64,000 bases of DNA from an uncultured Anaerolineae bacterium (lineage in GTDB: Bacteria; Chloroflexota; Anaerolineae; Promineifilales; Promineifilaceae). Below the pieces are notes generated by a model that searched no databases, was not told the origin of the DNA, and saw only the letters and a list, made by a program, of their open reading frames with translations. Position numbers and translations under genes: made by a program. Shown here piece by piece: positions 17,673 through 25,440 of the stretch; position 1 is the first letter of the stretch; every line of letters starts with the position of its first letter. The stretch lies in assembly GCA_905479495.1 (NCBI GenBank), contig CAJQMR010000007.1:124001-188000 (forward strand), written 5' to 3'.

Positions 17673-18860
17673 ATGGGACTGATGCAGCGTTGGTGGGCTT
17701 TGTTTTTCATTTCTTTAGGGCTGTTGGCGGCATGTGCCTCAACGCCCACGGTGGTGGAAGTGACGCGGCTGGTGCCGGGCACGACGATTGTATCTACTGC
17801 GACACCTGTCGAAGTTGAAATTGAAGTAACCCGCATTGTTACTGAAACGGTAACCGAGCCGGTGATAACAGAACGGCCGTCGCCTGGTTCAGCGGAACGG
17901 CCGTTTCAGCTCTTGTTTGCCCCTGTGGTGGATACGGCCGTCATCAGCAGCCGGGCGCAGCTGTTGGCCGATTGGCTGACGCAGCAAACTGGCCAGCAGT
18001 TCCAGGTGGGCATTCTGGACAATGAGCAGCGGGTGATTGATTTGATGTGTGCTGCTCCCACTGAAACCATTGGCTTTTTAACGGCCGTTGGCGTGGCCCT
18101 GGCCAATCAGCAGTGTGGGGCGCAGGTGGTGAGTACGGCCGTACAAAATAACGGCCTCAGCTGGCAGGCGGGCATGATTGTAGTGCGTCGCGACAGTGCA
18201 ATTCAAACCCTGGCTGATTTGGACGGCAAGCGTTGGGCCGTCCCCAGCGAGACGAGCGTGCCCAACAACTACTATTTTCAGGCGCTGCTCGAAGCGGAAG
18301 GCATTGAACCAGCCGAAATTATCTCGGTGCCGGGCGACAACACAGCGATGTTGGCCGTGCTGAACGGCGAGGTTGATTTTGCCACCGGCACCTACTGGCC
18401 GCCTATCTTGCCATTTGAACAGCGGGAATGGGTCTTTGGCGAGGATGATCCTGAGGTTTGGCGGCAAACGGGTGTTTCCCCCAGCCGCAGCGGGATTGGC
18501 TTTGTGGTGGTTTTGGGCCGTCCAGAAAATGGCGGCTACCGCGTGCGCGATGCCCGCTCTGGTGTCTTCGACACGGCACGCGACATTTTTGACGAGACGC
18601 GCATCTTAACTTTGAGTGCGCCCATTCCGGCCGACTCGGTGGCCGTGGGGGGTAACTTTCCTTTTGGCCTCGCACAGCAGTTGGGGCCGCTGCTGGCCGA
18701 ATTTGCTGCTGCGGAACCATGTGCCGCGTCGCTTTGTGCGCTTGATTTTTATGGCTGGCTAGGGCTAGAAACGGCCGTTCCTACCAGCTTCGATCCGCTT
18801 CATTTTGTCATCGACACGCTGGGTTGGACGGATGAAGCTCTTTTGTTGACAGAAGATTAG
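17673..18860 (+). CDS. PhnD-like ABC transporter substrate-binding lipoprotein
   Basis: A 395-residue lipoprotein: signal peptide with lipobox LLAAC (Cys21), a Val/Thr/Glu-rich linker to residue ~70 typical of this genome, then a periplasmic binding domain of the phosphate/phosphite/phosphonate (PhnD) type. Recognisable pieces are PFQLLFAPVVDTAVI, the TLADLDGKRWAVPSETS segment and a GEVDFATGTYW turn. It would deliver an anionic or small organic ligand to an ABC permease, but no permease or ATPase gene is adjacent. The gene contains six ACGGCCGT palindromes, one of the densest runs in the window. ATG at 17682 is an alternative start. Confidence 0.75.
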   Translation: MGLMQRWWALFFISLGLLAACASTPTVVEVTRLVPGTTIVSTATPVEVEIEVTRIVTETVTEPVITERPSPGSAERPFQLLFAPVVDTAVISSRAQLLADWLTQQTGQQFQVGILDNEQRVIDLMCAAPTETIGFLTAVGVALANQQCGAQVVSTAVQNNGLSWQAGMIVVRRDSAIQTLADLDGKRWAVPSETSVPNNYYFQALLEAEGIEPAEIISVPGDNTAMLAVLNGEVDFATGTYWPPILPFEQREWVFGEDDPEVWRQTGVSPSRSGIGFVVVLGRPENGGYRVRDARSGVFDTARDIFDETRILTLSAPIPADSVAVGGNFPFGLAQQLGPLLAEFAAAEPCAASLCALDFYGWLGLETAVPTSFDPLHFVIDTLGWTDEALLLTED

Positions 18861-18866
18861 AAGGAC

Positions 18867-18927
18867 GGACGCAGAAAAGGACACAGAGACCACAGAGAAA
18901 AATGAGTTCTCTGCGATCTCTGCGTCC
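18867..18927 (+). terminator. Hairpin with GGACGCAGA arms after the PhnD-like gene
   Basis: GGACGCAGA at 18867-18875 pairs with TCTGCGTCC at 18919-18927, with a further AGAGAA/TTCTCT pairing inside, and a T-rich run follows. It ends the lipoprotein transcript just before the glycosyltransferase gene. The CACAGAGACCACAGAG wording inside is echoed at 19860-19900. Confidence 0.55.
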
Positions 18928-18941
18928 ATTTTAGGTTTTTT

Positions 18942-19853
18942 ATGATTGATGTAGCGGTTATTATTGTGAGTTGGAACGTGCGGGATTACCTGGTGCAATG
19001 CCTGCGCTCGGTGTTTGCCGATTTGCAGCGGTCCCGACTGCGTGGCGCGGTGTGGGTGATAGACAATGCCTCCACCGATGGCACGGCCGATTTAGTACAA
19101 TCTCTTTTTCCCAACGTCCACCTCATTGTTAATGAGAACAATCCCGGCTTTGGTGCAGCCAACAACCAGGGGATGGCTGCCGCCAAAGAATTGGCCCCAC
19201 GCTACTATTTTTTGCTCAATCCCGACACCAAATTGCAGCCGGGTGCCTTATTTGAATTGATCAACACGCTGGAAGACCATCCCGATGGTGGCATGGCCGG
19301 AGCGCGGTTGGTGTATGGTGACGGCCGTTTCCAGCACAGCGCCTTTTATTTCCCCGGACTGCGCCAGCTGGCGTTTGATTTGTTCCCGTTGCCGGCCCGT
19401 TTTTATGAGAGCCGCTGGAACGGCCGTTATCCCCAGGCGTGGCTGGCGCGCGGCAGCGAACCGTTTGCCATTGATCATCCGCTGGGAGCCACCATGATGG
19501 TGCGGGCTGATGTGGCCGAAGCGACCAACGGTTTTGACGAATCGTTTCACATGTATTGCGAGGAAATCGACTGGAGCTACCGGATTCAGGCGGCGGGCTG
19601 GCGCATTTATGCGGTGCCTTCGGCTGAAATTGTCCATTACGGTGGCGAAAGTACACGTCAAGTGCCAGCGACCTCGGTGGTTAATTTATGGCAAAGTCGG
19701 GCCAAATTGTATGGGGAGATGTACGGCCGTTTCAAACTGTTCATCGCCCGCAAAATGGTGCAAATCGCCATGCGTCGTCGCGCCAAAAAAGAAACCGATC
19801 CGCAAATGAAGCAAGCGTACGAAACAATCATCCAGATCTGGCGCGGAATTTGA
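18942..19853 (+). CDS. Family 2 glycosyltransferase (rhamnosyltransferase-like)
   Basis: A 303-residue GT-A fold enzyme. It opens with DVAVIIVSWNVRDYL, has VIDNASTDGTADLV and NENNPGFGAANNQGM, and the metal-binding motif appears in YFLLNPDTKL. The later segment DHPLGATMMVRADV, then FDESFHMYCEEIDW with the ED(Q)xxRW-like acceptor region, is typical of the WcaA/rhamnosyltransferase branch that adds sugars to polyprenyl-linked cell-surface glycans. It is soluble with a basic C-terminus that may lie on the membrane. Acceptor and donor are not deducible. Confidence 0.88.
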   Translation: MIDVAVIIVSWNVRDYLVQCLRSVFADLQRSRLRGAVWVIDNASTDGTADLVQSLFPNVHLIVNENNPGFGAANNQGMAAAKELAPRYYFLLNPDTKLQPGALFELINTLEDHPDGGMAGARLVYGDGRFQHSAFYFPGLRQLAFDLFPLPARFYESRWNGRYPQAWLARGSEPFAIDHPLGATMMVRADVAEATNGFDESFHMYCEEIDWSYRIQAAGWRIYAVPSAEIVHYGGESTRQVPATSVVNLWQSRAKLYGEMYGRFKLFIARKMVQIAMRRRAKKETDPQMKQAYETIIQIWRGI

Positions 19854-19956
19854 TTTGTGGACACAGAGACCAGTGAGAGCTGTGAGAATTGAGAGAAAAA
19901 AATATACGGATAGGAAAAACTTGTTCAATCAGCGCAATTTTTGATAAAACTCCTGT

Positions 19957-20715
19957 ATGACTGCAAACTCACAAGAATTAACGGCCGTAATTCTCACCCT
20001 CAACGAAGCCAGCCACATTCAGGCGTGTATTCAATCGCTCAGTTGGGCGGATCGGGTGGTTGTGTTCGACGCGTATAGTGAGGATGATACGGCCGTTTTT
20101 GCCCAAGCCGCTGGTGCCGAACTCCTGCAATCCAAATTTGAAAATTATGCCCAGCAGCGCAATGCTGCGCTGGACAGTTTGCAAACTGACTGGGTCTTTT
20201 TTGTTGATGCCGATGAGCGGGGCACGCCGGAACTGGGTGCAGAAATTCGCCAGGTGATGGCCGAGCGCCCCGAGCGAGGCTGGTACGTGCCGCGCCACAA
20301 CTACATTTTTGGCAAGCTTACTCGTGGGGCAGGCTGGTTCCCCGATCATCAACTGCGTCTTTTTAAACACGGCTGTGTGCATTACGAAAGACCGGTCCAC
20401 GAACTGGCTGTGGTGGATGGCGAAATTGGCTATCTGGAACGGCCGTTGACCCATTACAACTACCGTGACGTGGCCCATTTTCGGGCCAAGCAGCGAGCCT
20501 ACACCAGCTACGACGCCCGCATCCTTTACGATGAAGGCATTAAGCCAAGACCGCACAACTTTATCTTGCAGCCGCTGCGCCAATTTTATTGGCGCTTCGT
20601 TACGCTAGATGGTTACAAAGATGGGCTGCACGGTCTGCGTCTGAGCCTGTACATGACTTACTATGAATGGGTGAAGTATCGCAAGTTGGCCTGGTTTTGG
20701 CGGAAAAACAGGTGA
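19957..20715 (+). CDS. Family 2 glycosyltransferase (WaaE/KdtX-like)
   Basis: A 252-residue GT2 enzyme of the compact branch related to LPS core glucosyltransferase WaaE/KdtX. Motifs: ELTAVILTLNEASHI, VFDAYSEDDTAVFAQ, QRNAALD, the DxD-like FFVDADERGTPEL, and LRLFKHGCVHYERPVHE. The C-terminus has an amphipathic/basic helix ending in WFWRKNR. It lies 103 bp after the other glycosyltransferase and probably works on the same surface glycan; other polysaccharide genes in the window are at 58-61 kb, not adjacent. Confidence 0.87.
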   Translation: MTANSQELTAVILTLNEASHIQACIQSLSWADRVVVFDAYSEDDTAVFAQAAGAELLQSKFENYAQQRNAALDSLQTDWVFFVDADERGTPELGAEIRQVMAERPERGWYVPRHNYIFGKLTRGAGWFPDHQLRLFKHGCVHYERPVHELAVVDGEIGYLERPLTHYNYRDVAHFRAKQRAYTSYDARILYDEGIKPRPHNFILQPLRQFYWRFVTLDGYKDGLHGLRLSLYMTYYEWVKYRKLAWFWRKNR

Positions 20716-20723
20716 GTGTGGGC

Positions 20724-20818
20724 AAACCTGACAGGTTCCAAAAAACGCTTAAATTTAAGCAATCTTTGCCAGCCAAAACATCATTCACGGCTCGATACTC
20801 GATGAACCTGTCAGGTTT
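20724..20818. repeat. AACCTGACAGGTT inverted-repeat element, copy 3 (best preserved)
   Basis: AAACCTGACAGGTTC at 20724-20738 is perfectly complemented by GAACCTGTCAGGTTT at 20804-20818. The 95-bp unit fills the gap between the glycosyltransferase and the small downstream gene. The 15-bp perfect termini and AT-rich interior resemble a miniature inverted-repeat element. Confidence 0.75.
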
Positions 20819-20835
20819 AACAAGGGGGTTTTGCG

Positions 20836-21072
20836 ATGGAAACAGTCGCGGTAGATTGTCGTTTTGCTGAGGATGGCGCGGTGCAGGTGCGCAAAGTGCA
20901 TTTGAACGGCCGTTGGCAATCCGTGGGGCAGGGGCGGCAGTGGCTGGATGAAAACGGCCGTCATGTGCTCATCATGTTGTCTGGCGATGACGTGCGCGAG
21001 TTGGTGTTGCAAGCGGGGACGTTACGATGGCAGATGGTGGAGATAGGTGGGCGTGGGGGAACGGCCGTTTAA
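20836..21072 (+). CDS. Small hypothetical protein, 78 aa
   Basis: A 78-residue soluble protein, mostly beta-prone, with no recognised motif. Two Asn-Gly-Arg and one Thr-Ala-Val come from three ACGGCCGT palindromes, a very high density for 237 bp; this ties it to the host's own sequence style. The stop codon lies inside GTTTAAC (21067-21073), which is also the outer end of the attC-like site of the unit to the right. A possible weak start context (GGGGG before the ATG) supports translation, but it could be non-functional. Confidence 0.5.
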   Translation: METVAVDCRFAEDGAVQVRKVHLNGRWQSVGQGRQWLDENGRHVLIMLSGDDVRELVLQAGTLRWQMVEIGGRGGTAV

Positions 21073-21193
21073 CGCCTGCGTAACCTGTTTGCGAGAAAAC
21101 GAATAACCTGTACGGGCGTGATACCTTCAACAACCACATACAATAATGGCAAAGAATTCCGATCTCGCAAATCAGGTTTACGCTTTGTTAGGC
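21067..21193 (-). other. attC-like integron recombination site
   Basis: Read on the minus strand, the site begins GCCTAAC (RYYYAAC box, 21187-21193) and ends GTTAAAC (GTTRRRY box, 21067-21073), 127 bp in all, within the usual attC size range. Between the boxes, a 21-nt arm (21163-21183) pairs with a 19-nt arm (21078-21096); the pairing is complete except for two extra bases in the arm next to the 5' box. An unequal arm with extrahelical bases on exactly that side is a known hallmark of attC sites. The minus-strand wording CTAACAAAGCG and GGCGTTAAAC is also typical. No integrase gene is in the window. Confidence 0.6.
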
Positions 21194-21264
21194 ATGTTCA
21201 AATCCCAACGTTTCTTGAACTCGAATGGCGTTCATATTGTTTCAATCCTTAAATTTATAATTTC

Positions 21265-22179
21265 TCATTCAAGCGAATGCAAAACACACCGAAATCCTAT
21301 TTCGTTTGAGGAGAAATCAGGGGGAGCCCAAGCACGATCAGTTGATTGAATCCCTGGTCCAGGAGAATCCCAACTTCCTCCTCGTAATACCTTATATTCA
21401 CTAACCGATGGACCAGTCGGGTTCGTTGCTGATGAATTTTCATAATAATCAGGATCATACCAATCCTGAACCCATTCCACTACATTACCAGCCATGTCGT
21501 AAGCCCCAACCCAGCTGGCCCCATCAATTAATGTCCCAACTGAAATAGTCATACCAGAACAAGAACTGAATTTTGTATACTGAGCTAGTTCGCATGTAGG
21601 TGGATTGTTTCCCCACGGATATTTATGTTCATCAGGTCCACGCGCCGCATATTCCCATTGAGCCTCCGTAGGTAATTGACCACCAACTCAACTACAGTAA
21701 TTATCTGCATCCAACCAAGAAACACCGACCACTGGCAAGTTAACTCCATTTAGGTCTGACACATTACTAAAAGAGGATTCTTGACATACACCAGCGGTCA
21801 CACATACGGTATATTGGTCATTAGTAACCTCTGTTTGATCAATCCAAAAACCATTTAGAGATACAAGATGGGTGGGTTTCTCATCGTCCCCAGTGTAAGG
21901 TACATTATGACCACTTCCCATTGAAAAAGATCCTCCTGGAACAAAAACCATGACCATCTCATCGGTTGGTCGTATTTCCATTGTGCCAGGTGAGCGTTGT
22001 GTAGCAGTAGGAGCAGGTGTGTTTGTTGATGCTATTATCGCAGCAGTCGAAAAAGGTGTTGAAGACTCCTCTTGTTTTCCAGAAGAACACGAAATCAATA
22101 TTAACAACATCAAAATCACAAGAGTTGTGGTTAATAGTCTGTATTTTTTGAGTTGATTTTTATATAGCATGTGAATCAT
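21265..22179 (-). pseudogene. Formylglycine-generating-enzyme (SUMF1) family lipoprotein, interrupted by TGA
   Basis: One frame of 305 codons encodes a lipoprotein signal (lipobox LILISC) and linker, then a complete FGE-sulfatase domain: VFVPGGSFSMGSG, a GFWIDQTEVTNDQY segment, PTEAQWEYAARG, GAYDMAGNVVEWVQDW, LRGGSWDS, and IGFRCV at the end. A single TGA at 21688-21690 lies between NYCS and VGGQLPTE, where family members nearly always have Trp, so TGG to TGA is a one-base change. No frameshift is present. Family members either oxidise a sulfatase cysteine to formylglycine or act as secreted ergothioneine/hopanoid-like or binding domains. The gene is AT-richer than its neighbours, lacks the ACGGCCGT palindrome and is flanked by attC-like sequence. 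An assembly error is also possible. Confidence 0.8.
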
Positions 22180-22245
22180 CGTGATAATAGTGTTTCCAAA
22201 ATACTAGAGGTCGATAAAAGGCAGTTACGTAGTCAATATATTGCC

Positions 22246-22324
22246 GCCTAACGATATGTTATTCTGCGCTACTATAGTCGCCTAATCTAAATGGGTGTCA
22301 CCTTGTTGATCTTGTGCGTTAAGC
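22246..22324 (-). other. Second, weaker attC-like boundary upstream of the SUMF1 unit
   Basis: On the minus strand this stretch begins GCTTAAC (22318-22324) and ends GTTAGGC (22246-22252), fitting RYYYAAC...GTTRRRY over 79 bp. The GTTAGGC box is the exact complement of GCCTAAC at the far end of the unit, as expected if both came from one circular cassette (about 1,179 bp, 22251 to 21073). The inner arms do not pair well, so it may be a secondary insertion point rather than a full site. The outer box overlaps the stop codon of the flavoprotein gene. Confidence 0.35.
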
Positions 22325-23659
22325 TTGTCTGGCGGCAGAAAAGGCCAACTCACTGAGCGTAGGATGGGCAGCAAAGATGGCCGCTAAATCATTCAGCGAA
22401 GCCCCTACCTGTATGGCCAGCGCTACGGGTGCCAGCACATCGCCAGCGTGCGGGCCAACAGCCACGCCGCCGGTTACATTACCAGCCTGGTCATAAGCCA
22501 ATTCCACAAAACCTTCCCTGTCCGAGAGCAGATGCGCTTTCATAACGGCGCTGTACGCGACGCGTGTTGTTTGAATTGCATCATCGTCCGAGGCCACAAT
22601 GCCAACTTGCGCCACCTGTGGCTCAGAATAAACAGCAGCAATCACAGCATTTGGATTGAATGGCGCGACATCAGCTCCAGCGGCGTGTAAACCCGCCACG
22701 CGCGCCATCGCCATGGCCCGGTTTGCCACCATTGGCGGTCCGGCCGCATCGCCCACGGCATAAATGCCAGAGACGCTGGTTTGGCAAAATGCGTCTGTGC
22801 CAGGGAATTGGCGGTCGGCTACATCTAAACCAGCCGCATCCAGGTTGAGGCGTTTTAGGTCAGGGAAGCGGCCAATGGCCACAAAGACCATGGCTGCTTT
22901 CTCGCGTGTGCCGTCAGGCATAACTACCGCTACTTCATCTCCTTCGTATTCAAAATGATCGGCTCGCTCAACCCGCACCAATTTAACGCCCCGTTTAACT
23001 AGAATATCAGCCATCAGTTCGCCCGCCGCCGATGGAGAAGCAGGCAGCACGCCAAATTTATCTACAACCCAGGTCACCTTTACCCCTAGCTGGTTGAACA
23101 GGTAGACGACTTCCGTCCCCGTTGCCCCGGCACCAATGACCGCTACGCTGGCGGGGAGCTCTTTCAGTGCGCTCATAAACCGGGGCGCAATGATCTTTTT
23201 TCCGTCTGGCTTGAGGTTTGGGGGGAAGAAGGGCACAGATCCGGGTGCCAGGATAATTGCATCCCCGGTTAAGGTGGTTATGGGCTGCCCTTCGTTGTCT
23301 TTCACAAGAACGCTGTTTGTCGTCGCCAAAGACGCCAAGCCCGTGACAATGTTTACGCCTAACGCATCAAGATCGGCCGCTTGCTGGGTGTTCCATTGCT
23401 GCTTGATGTGCTGTAAGTGGGGCAAAATTGTATTGGGGCTGGGTATTGCCTGGCTGCCGGTGAAGGGGGATTCAACTAGCAATGCGGCCGTATCCGCCGC
23501 CGACAGCCAAACCTTACTAGGCAACAAGCTGTGCCAGCCAGAACGTCCCCCAACTGGCCCTTCACTAACCAACGTAACTTCACTTCCTGCGGTGGCCGCA
23601 GCCCGTGCCGCCTCAATACCTGCGGGTCCTCCACCAATGATGATAATTTGCTTGCTCAT
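22319..23659 (-). CDS. Dihydrolipoamide-dehydrogenase-like flavoprotein without redox cysteines
   Basis: A 446-residue protein with the two-dinucleotide-binding layout of disulfide reductases: IIIIGGGPAGIEAARAA for FAD at the N-terminus, VAVIGAGATGTEV for NAD(P) near residue 175, GIYAVGDAAG for FAD near residue 305, and a dimerisation domain ending in AAHPTLSELAF, which keeps the His-Pro-Thr motif. However, where the family has Cys-x4-Cys before PSK, this protein reads GGRSGWHSLLPSKVW with no cysteine. It therefore cannot be a classical lipoamide, glutathione or mercuric reductase; a transhydrogenase-like or quinone-reductase role is possible. The stop codon overlaps the cassette boundary. 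Confidence 0.85.
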   Translation of the reverse strand: MSKQIIIIGGGPAGIEAARAAATAGSEVTLVSEGPVGGRSGWHSLLPSKVWLSAADTAALLVESPFTGSQAIPSPNTILPHLQHIKQQWNTQQAADLDALGVNIVTGLASLATTNSVLVKDNEGQPITTLTGDAIILAPGSVPFFPPNLKPDGKKIIAPRFMSALKELPASVAVIGAGATGTEVVYLFNQLGVKVTWVVDKFGVLPASPSAAGELMADILVKRGVKLVRVERADHFEYEGDEVAVVMPDGTREKAAMVFVAIGRFPDLKRLNLDAAGLDVADRQFPGTDAFCQTSVSGIYAVGDAAGPPMVANRAMAMARVAGLHAAGADVAPFNPNAVIAAVYSEPQVAQVGIVASDDDAIQTTRVAYSAVMKAHLLSDREGFVELAYDQAGNVTGGVAVGPHAGDVLAPVALAIQVGASLNDLAAIFAAHPTLSELAFSAARQA

Positions 23660-23712
23660 AATAGCTAATTCTCTATCCTTTTTCTTGATTCATTCAGTAA
23701 CTTTTTTCCAGG

Positions 23713-24009
23713 TCAGCGTTTGTCTTGTTTTATTGCTGACAATTCTAACCTATCCCGATTTTCGGGCGTGTCGAGATAAACGCGCCACTCAGCACCAAGA
23801 TCGTTTTCCACTTTTGCTGTCCAGATAGCAGGGCCAGCCAATCTGTCATCTGCACAGGTTGAATGACCTACCACCAGTACAGAGTTTCCCCTTGATTCTA
23901 CAATCGAAAAATGATTGAGGTAATCGGGAAATAGTTTGAAAAACGCCACCAATTCCTTGTACGCTTGCCATGTTTCACTGTGGTGTAATACGGCCGCTTT
24001 CCTGCACAT
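23713..24009 (-). CDS. SnoaL/NTF2-like small protein, possibly N-terminally truncated
   Basis: A 98-residue protein whose second half (SVLVVGHSTC, then GPAIWTAKVEN, then EWRVYLDTPENRDRL) reads like the last strands of a SnoaL/NTF2-like fold. Those proteins are usually 120-140 residues and begin with a helix preceding a GR-x-AI motif, which is missing here. The visible start (24009) overlaps the upstream gene by 35 bp in another frame, so either the true start is further in or this is a remnant whose 5' part was replaced. Function unknown. Confidence 0.45.
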   Translation of the reverse strand: MCRKAAVLHHSETWQAYKELVAFFKLFPDYLNHFSIVESRGNSVLVVGHSTCADDRLAGPAIWTAKVENDLGAEWRVYLDTPENRDRLELSAIKQDKR

Positions 24010-24238
24010 CTACCGGCACCCCATCAATTTGGCCAGGGACGATGTCCTTGGGAGCGAGCTGGGCACGAGGCACTTTCTTTTCTACCAACACGACCAGCAC
24101 CACATCATCTGTGCGCGTTTGCTTTTGTTGGCGAAAACCAATGCCTACACCGACGACGTTGGCCTTGGCCATCAGCTCGGCTTCATGCGCTGCTTTGACC
24201 TGCTGAATGCGTTCGATTGTTTCCTGCTGGTTGCTCAT
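23975..24238 (-). CDS. Standalone copy of the protease N-terminal domain, 87 aa
   Basis: The 87-residue product resembles the first ~80 residues of the protease encoded just upstream: AKANVVGVGIGFR versus SRPNVVGVGIGRN, a following beta segment with VLV, LAPKDIVP versus LAPEALVP, and a VPVDV versus VPTDV end. It begins 4 bp after the protease stop, with GGAG overlapping the protease 3' end, so it is co-translated. It could act as a free prodomain, inhibitor or binding module for the protease. This reading is inference; the homology is seen directly. Confidence 0.7.
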   Translation of the reverse strand: MSNQQETIERIQQVKAAHEAELMAKANVVGVGIGFRQQKQTRTDDVVLVVLVEKKVPRAQLAPKDIVPGQIDGVPVDVQESGRITPQ

Positions 24239-24242
24239 GGGT

Positions 24243-25253
24243 TTAAATCTCCACGTTTAGACAGTCCAAAACCGCCTGGATGGGGTTGAAAATGGTAGAT
24301 TGCGTGGACCCGGCAAAGAGCAGCCCCACTGCCTGCTGCGAATCGGCCGCCACGATGAGCGAACCAGAATCACCGCCTTCAGACATGGGTCCGGCGACAA
24401 ACTGATTCTCGAAAGTTGCTACTCGTCCTGATCCGTAATTCACGCTGACAGTGGCTTCAATGGTGGTGATGATGCCTGTGGTGTAGCCGGTGGTACGTCC
24501 CGATTTGCGGACTTGCATGCCCAGCACGCCTTCCGTTGTGCCCGAAACGACGCCAATGTTCAAAATTTCATCTAGCACGTCGCTATCGTCAATCGGGCGG
24601 GCTACGGCCGCATCCACCAGATTCACTGCCTGCGGATTGGCCTGGAGCACGGTGACCCGGTGCCGTGAGCCAAGCAGGCTGGCAATGGCGTTGCCAAACC
24701 CGGCATAGGCTGAAGCGATGCCGCAGTCGGAGCCGGTGTCGGTGCCAAAATCAATGGTGCAGAACCGTTCCAATCGGGCAATGAGGTCGTTGGCCACCGT
24801 GCCGCCGTCTGCCCCGCCGGGCTGAATAATGGGATCGCCCACCTGGGCGTCGTTGCTGTTGGCTAAGACATGGTTGTTGGAGAGGATGAGGCGATCGCCC
24901 GTCGTGCGGTCGCGTACGATGCAGCCCAGGGTTCCCGCCGAAATCTGGTAGTGGCCAATGCTCACGCCGCCTGGCGCAGGCCGGAATTTGCCCGTGGGCA
25001 CCTGGTTGGCCAGTACGGTGCCTATTTGCACCACATCGGTGGGTACATTGCCCAGTGTCGAGGGCACCAATGCTTCTGGCGCCAATCCTTCGATGGCGAT
25101 TTTGTCGGCTACCAGGACGGACAGGCACAGTTCGTCTGTCTGGACGCCGCCTTTTACATTCCGTCCGATGCCCACGCCTACCACATTTGGTCGGCTCATG
25201 AGTGCGGCCGTATGGGCTGCTTTTGCTGCTCGAATTTCGTTTAACTCTGCCAT
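24243..25253 (-). CDS. Trypsin-like serine protease with N-terminal VGVGIG domain
   Basis: A 336-residue protein. Residues 1-~85 form a conserved lead domain (PNVVGVGIG, LVPSTLGNVPTDV); the rest is a chymotrypsin-fold protease with the triad in LSNNHVLAN (His128), NLVDAAVARP (Asp214) and SEGGDSGSLIV (Ser296). The spacing and the SGRTTGYTTG segment resemble the bacterial and plant NAL1-like trypsin family. There is no signal peptide, so it is probably cytoplasmic or released by another route. It forms a two-gene unit with the 87-residue copy of its lead domain. Substrates are unknown. Confidence 0.82.
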   Translation of the reverse strand: MAELNEIRAAKAAHTAALMSRPNVVGVGIGRNVKGGVQTDELCLSVLVADKIAIEGLAPEALVPSTLGNVPTDVVQIGTVLANQVPTGKFRPAPGGVSIGHYQISAGTLGCIVRDRTTGDRLILSNNHVLANSNDAQVGDPIIQPGGADGGTVANDLIARLERFCTIDFGTDTGSDCGIASAYAGFGNAIASLLGSRHRVTVLQANPQAVNLVDAAVARPIDDSDVLDEILNIGVVSGTTEGVLGMQVRKSGRTTGYTTGIITTIEATVSVNYGSGRVATFENQFVAGPMSEGGDSGSLIVAADSQQAVGLLFAGSTQSTIFNPIQAVLDCLNVEI

Positions 25254-25399
25254 TTTTCCCTCCGAAACGAATGTTGATTGGGGGAATGATGTCGGGTACT
25301 TTGAGGATTTGTGCCAGTATAAGTCAGGATGATAGGGAATTCAACCAGGGGAAACGGCCGTTGACAGACTTTCTAGCTCGCCCGGTGCTTGGACGAGGA

Positions 25400-25440
25400 G
25401 ATTGAAGATTGAAAATCTCTAATCTCCAATCTCTATCTTC
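25400..25440. repeat. GAGATTGGAGATTAG repeat, copy 1
   Basis: Runs of GAGATT, GGAGATT and GAAGATT on one strand face AATCTCTAATCTCC on the other, giving a small imperfect hairpin. The repeat covers the last codons and stop of the TPR gene (stop at 25419-25421), so its C-terminal Glu-Ile-Gly-Asp and TAG are spelled by the repeat. A longer copy is at 52390-52452. Confidence 0.65.

Noticed and set aside
21688..21690. TGA as a selenocysteine or reassigned codon
   Set aside because: The family has Trp here, not Cys; no SECIS-like hairpin was seen, and TGA is a normal stop in several genes of the window.
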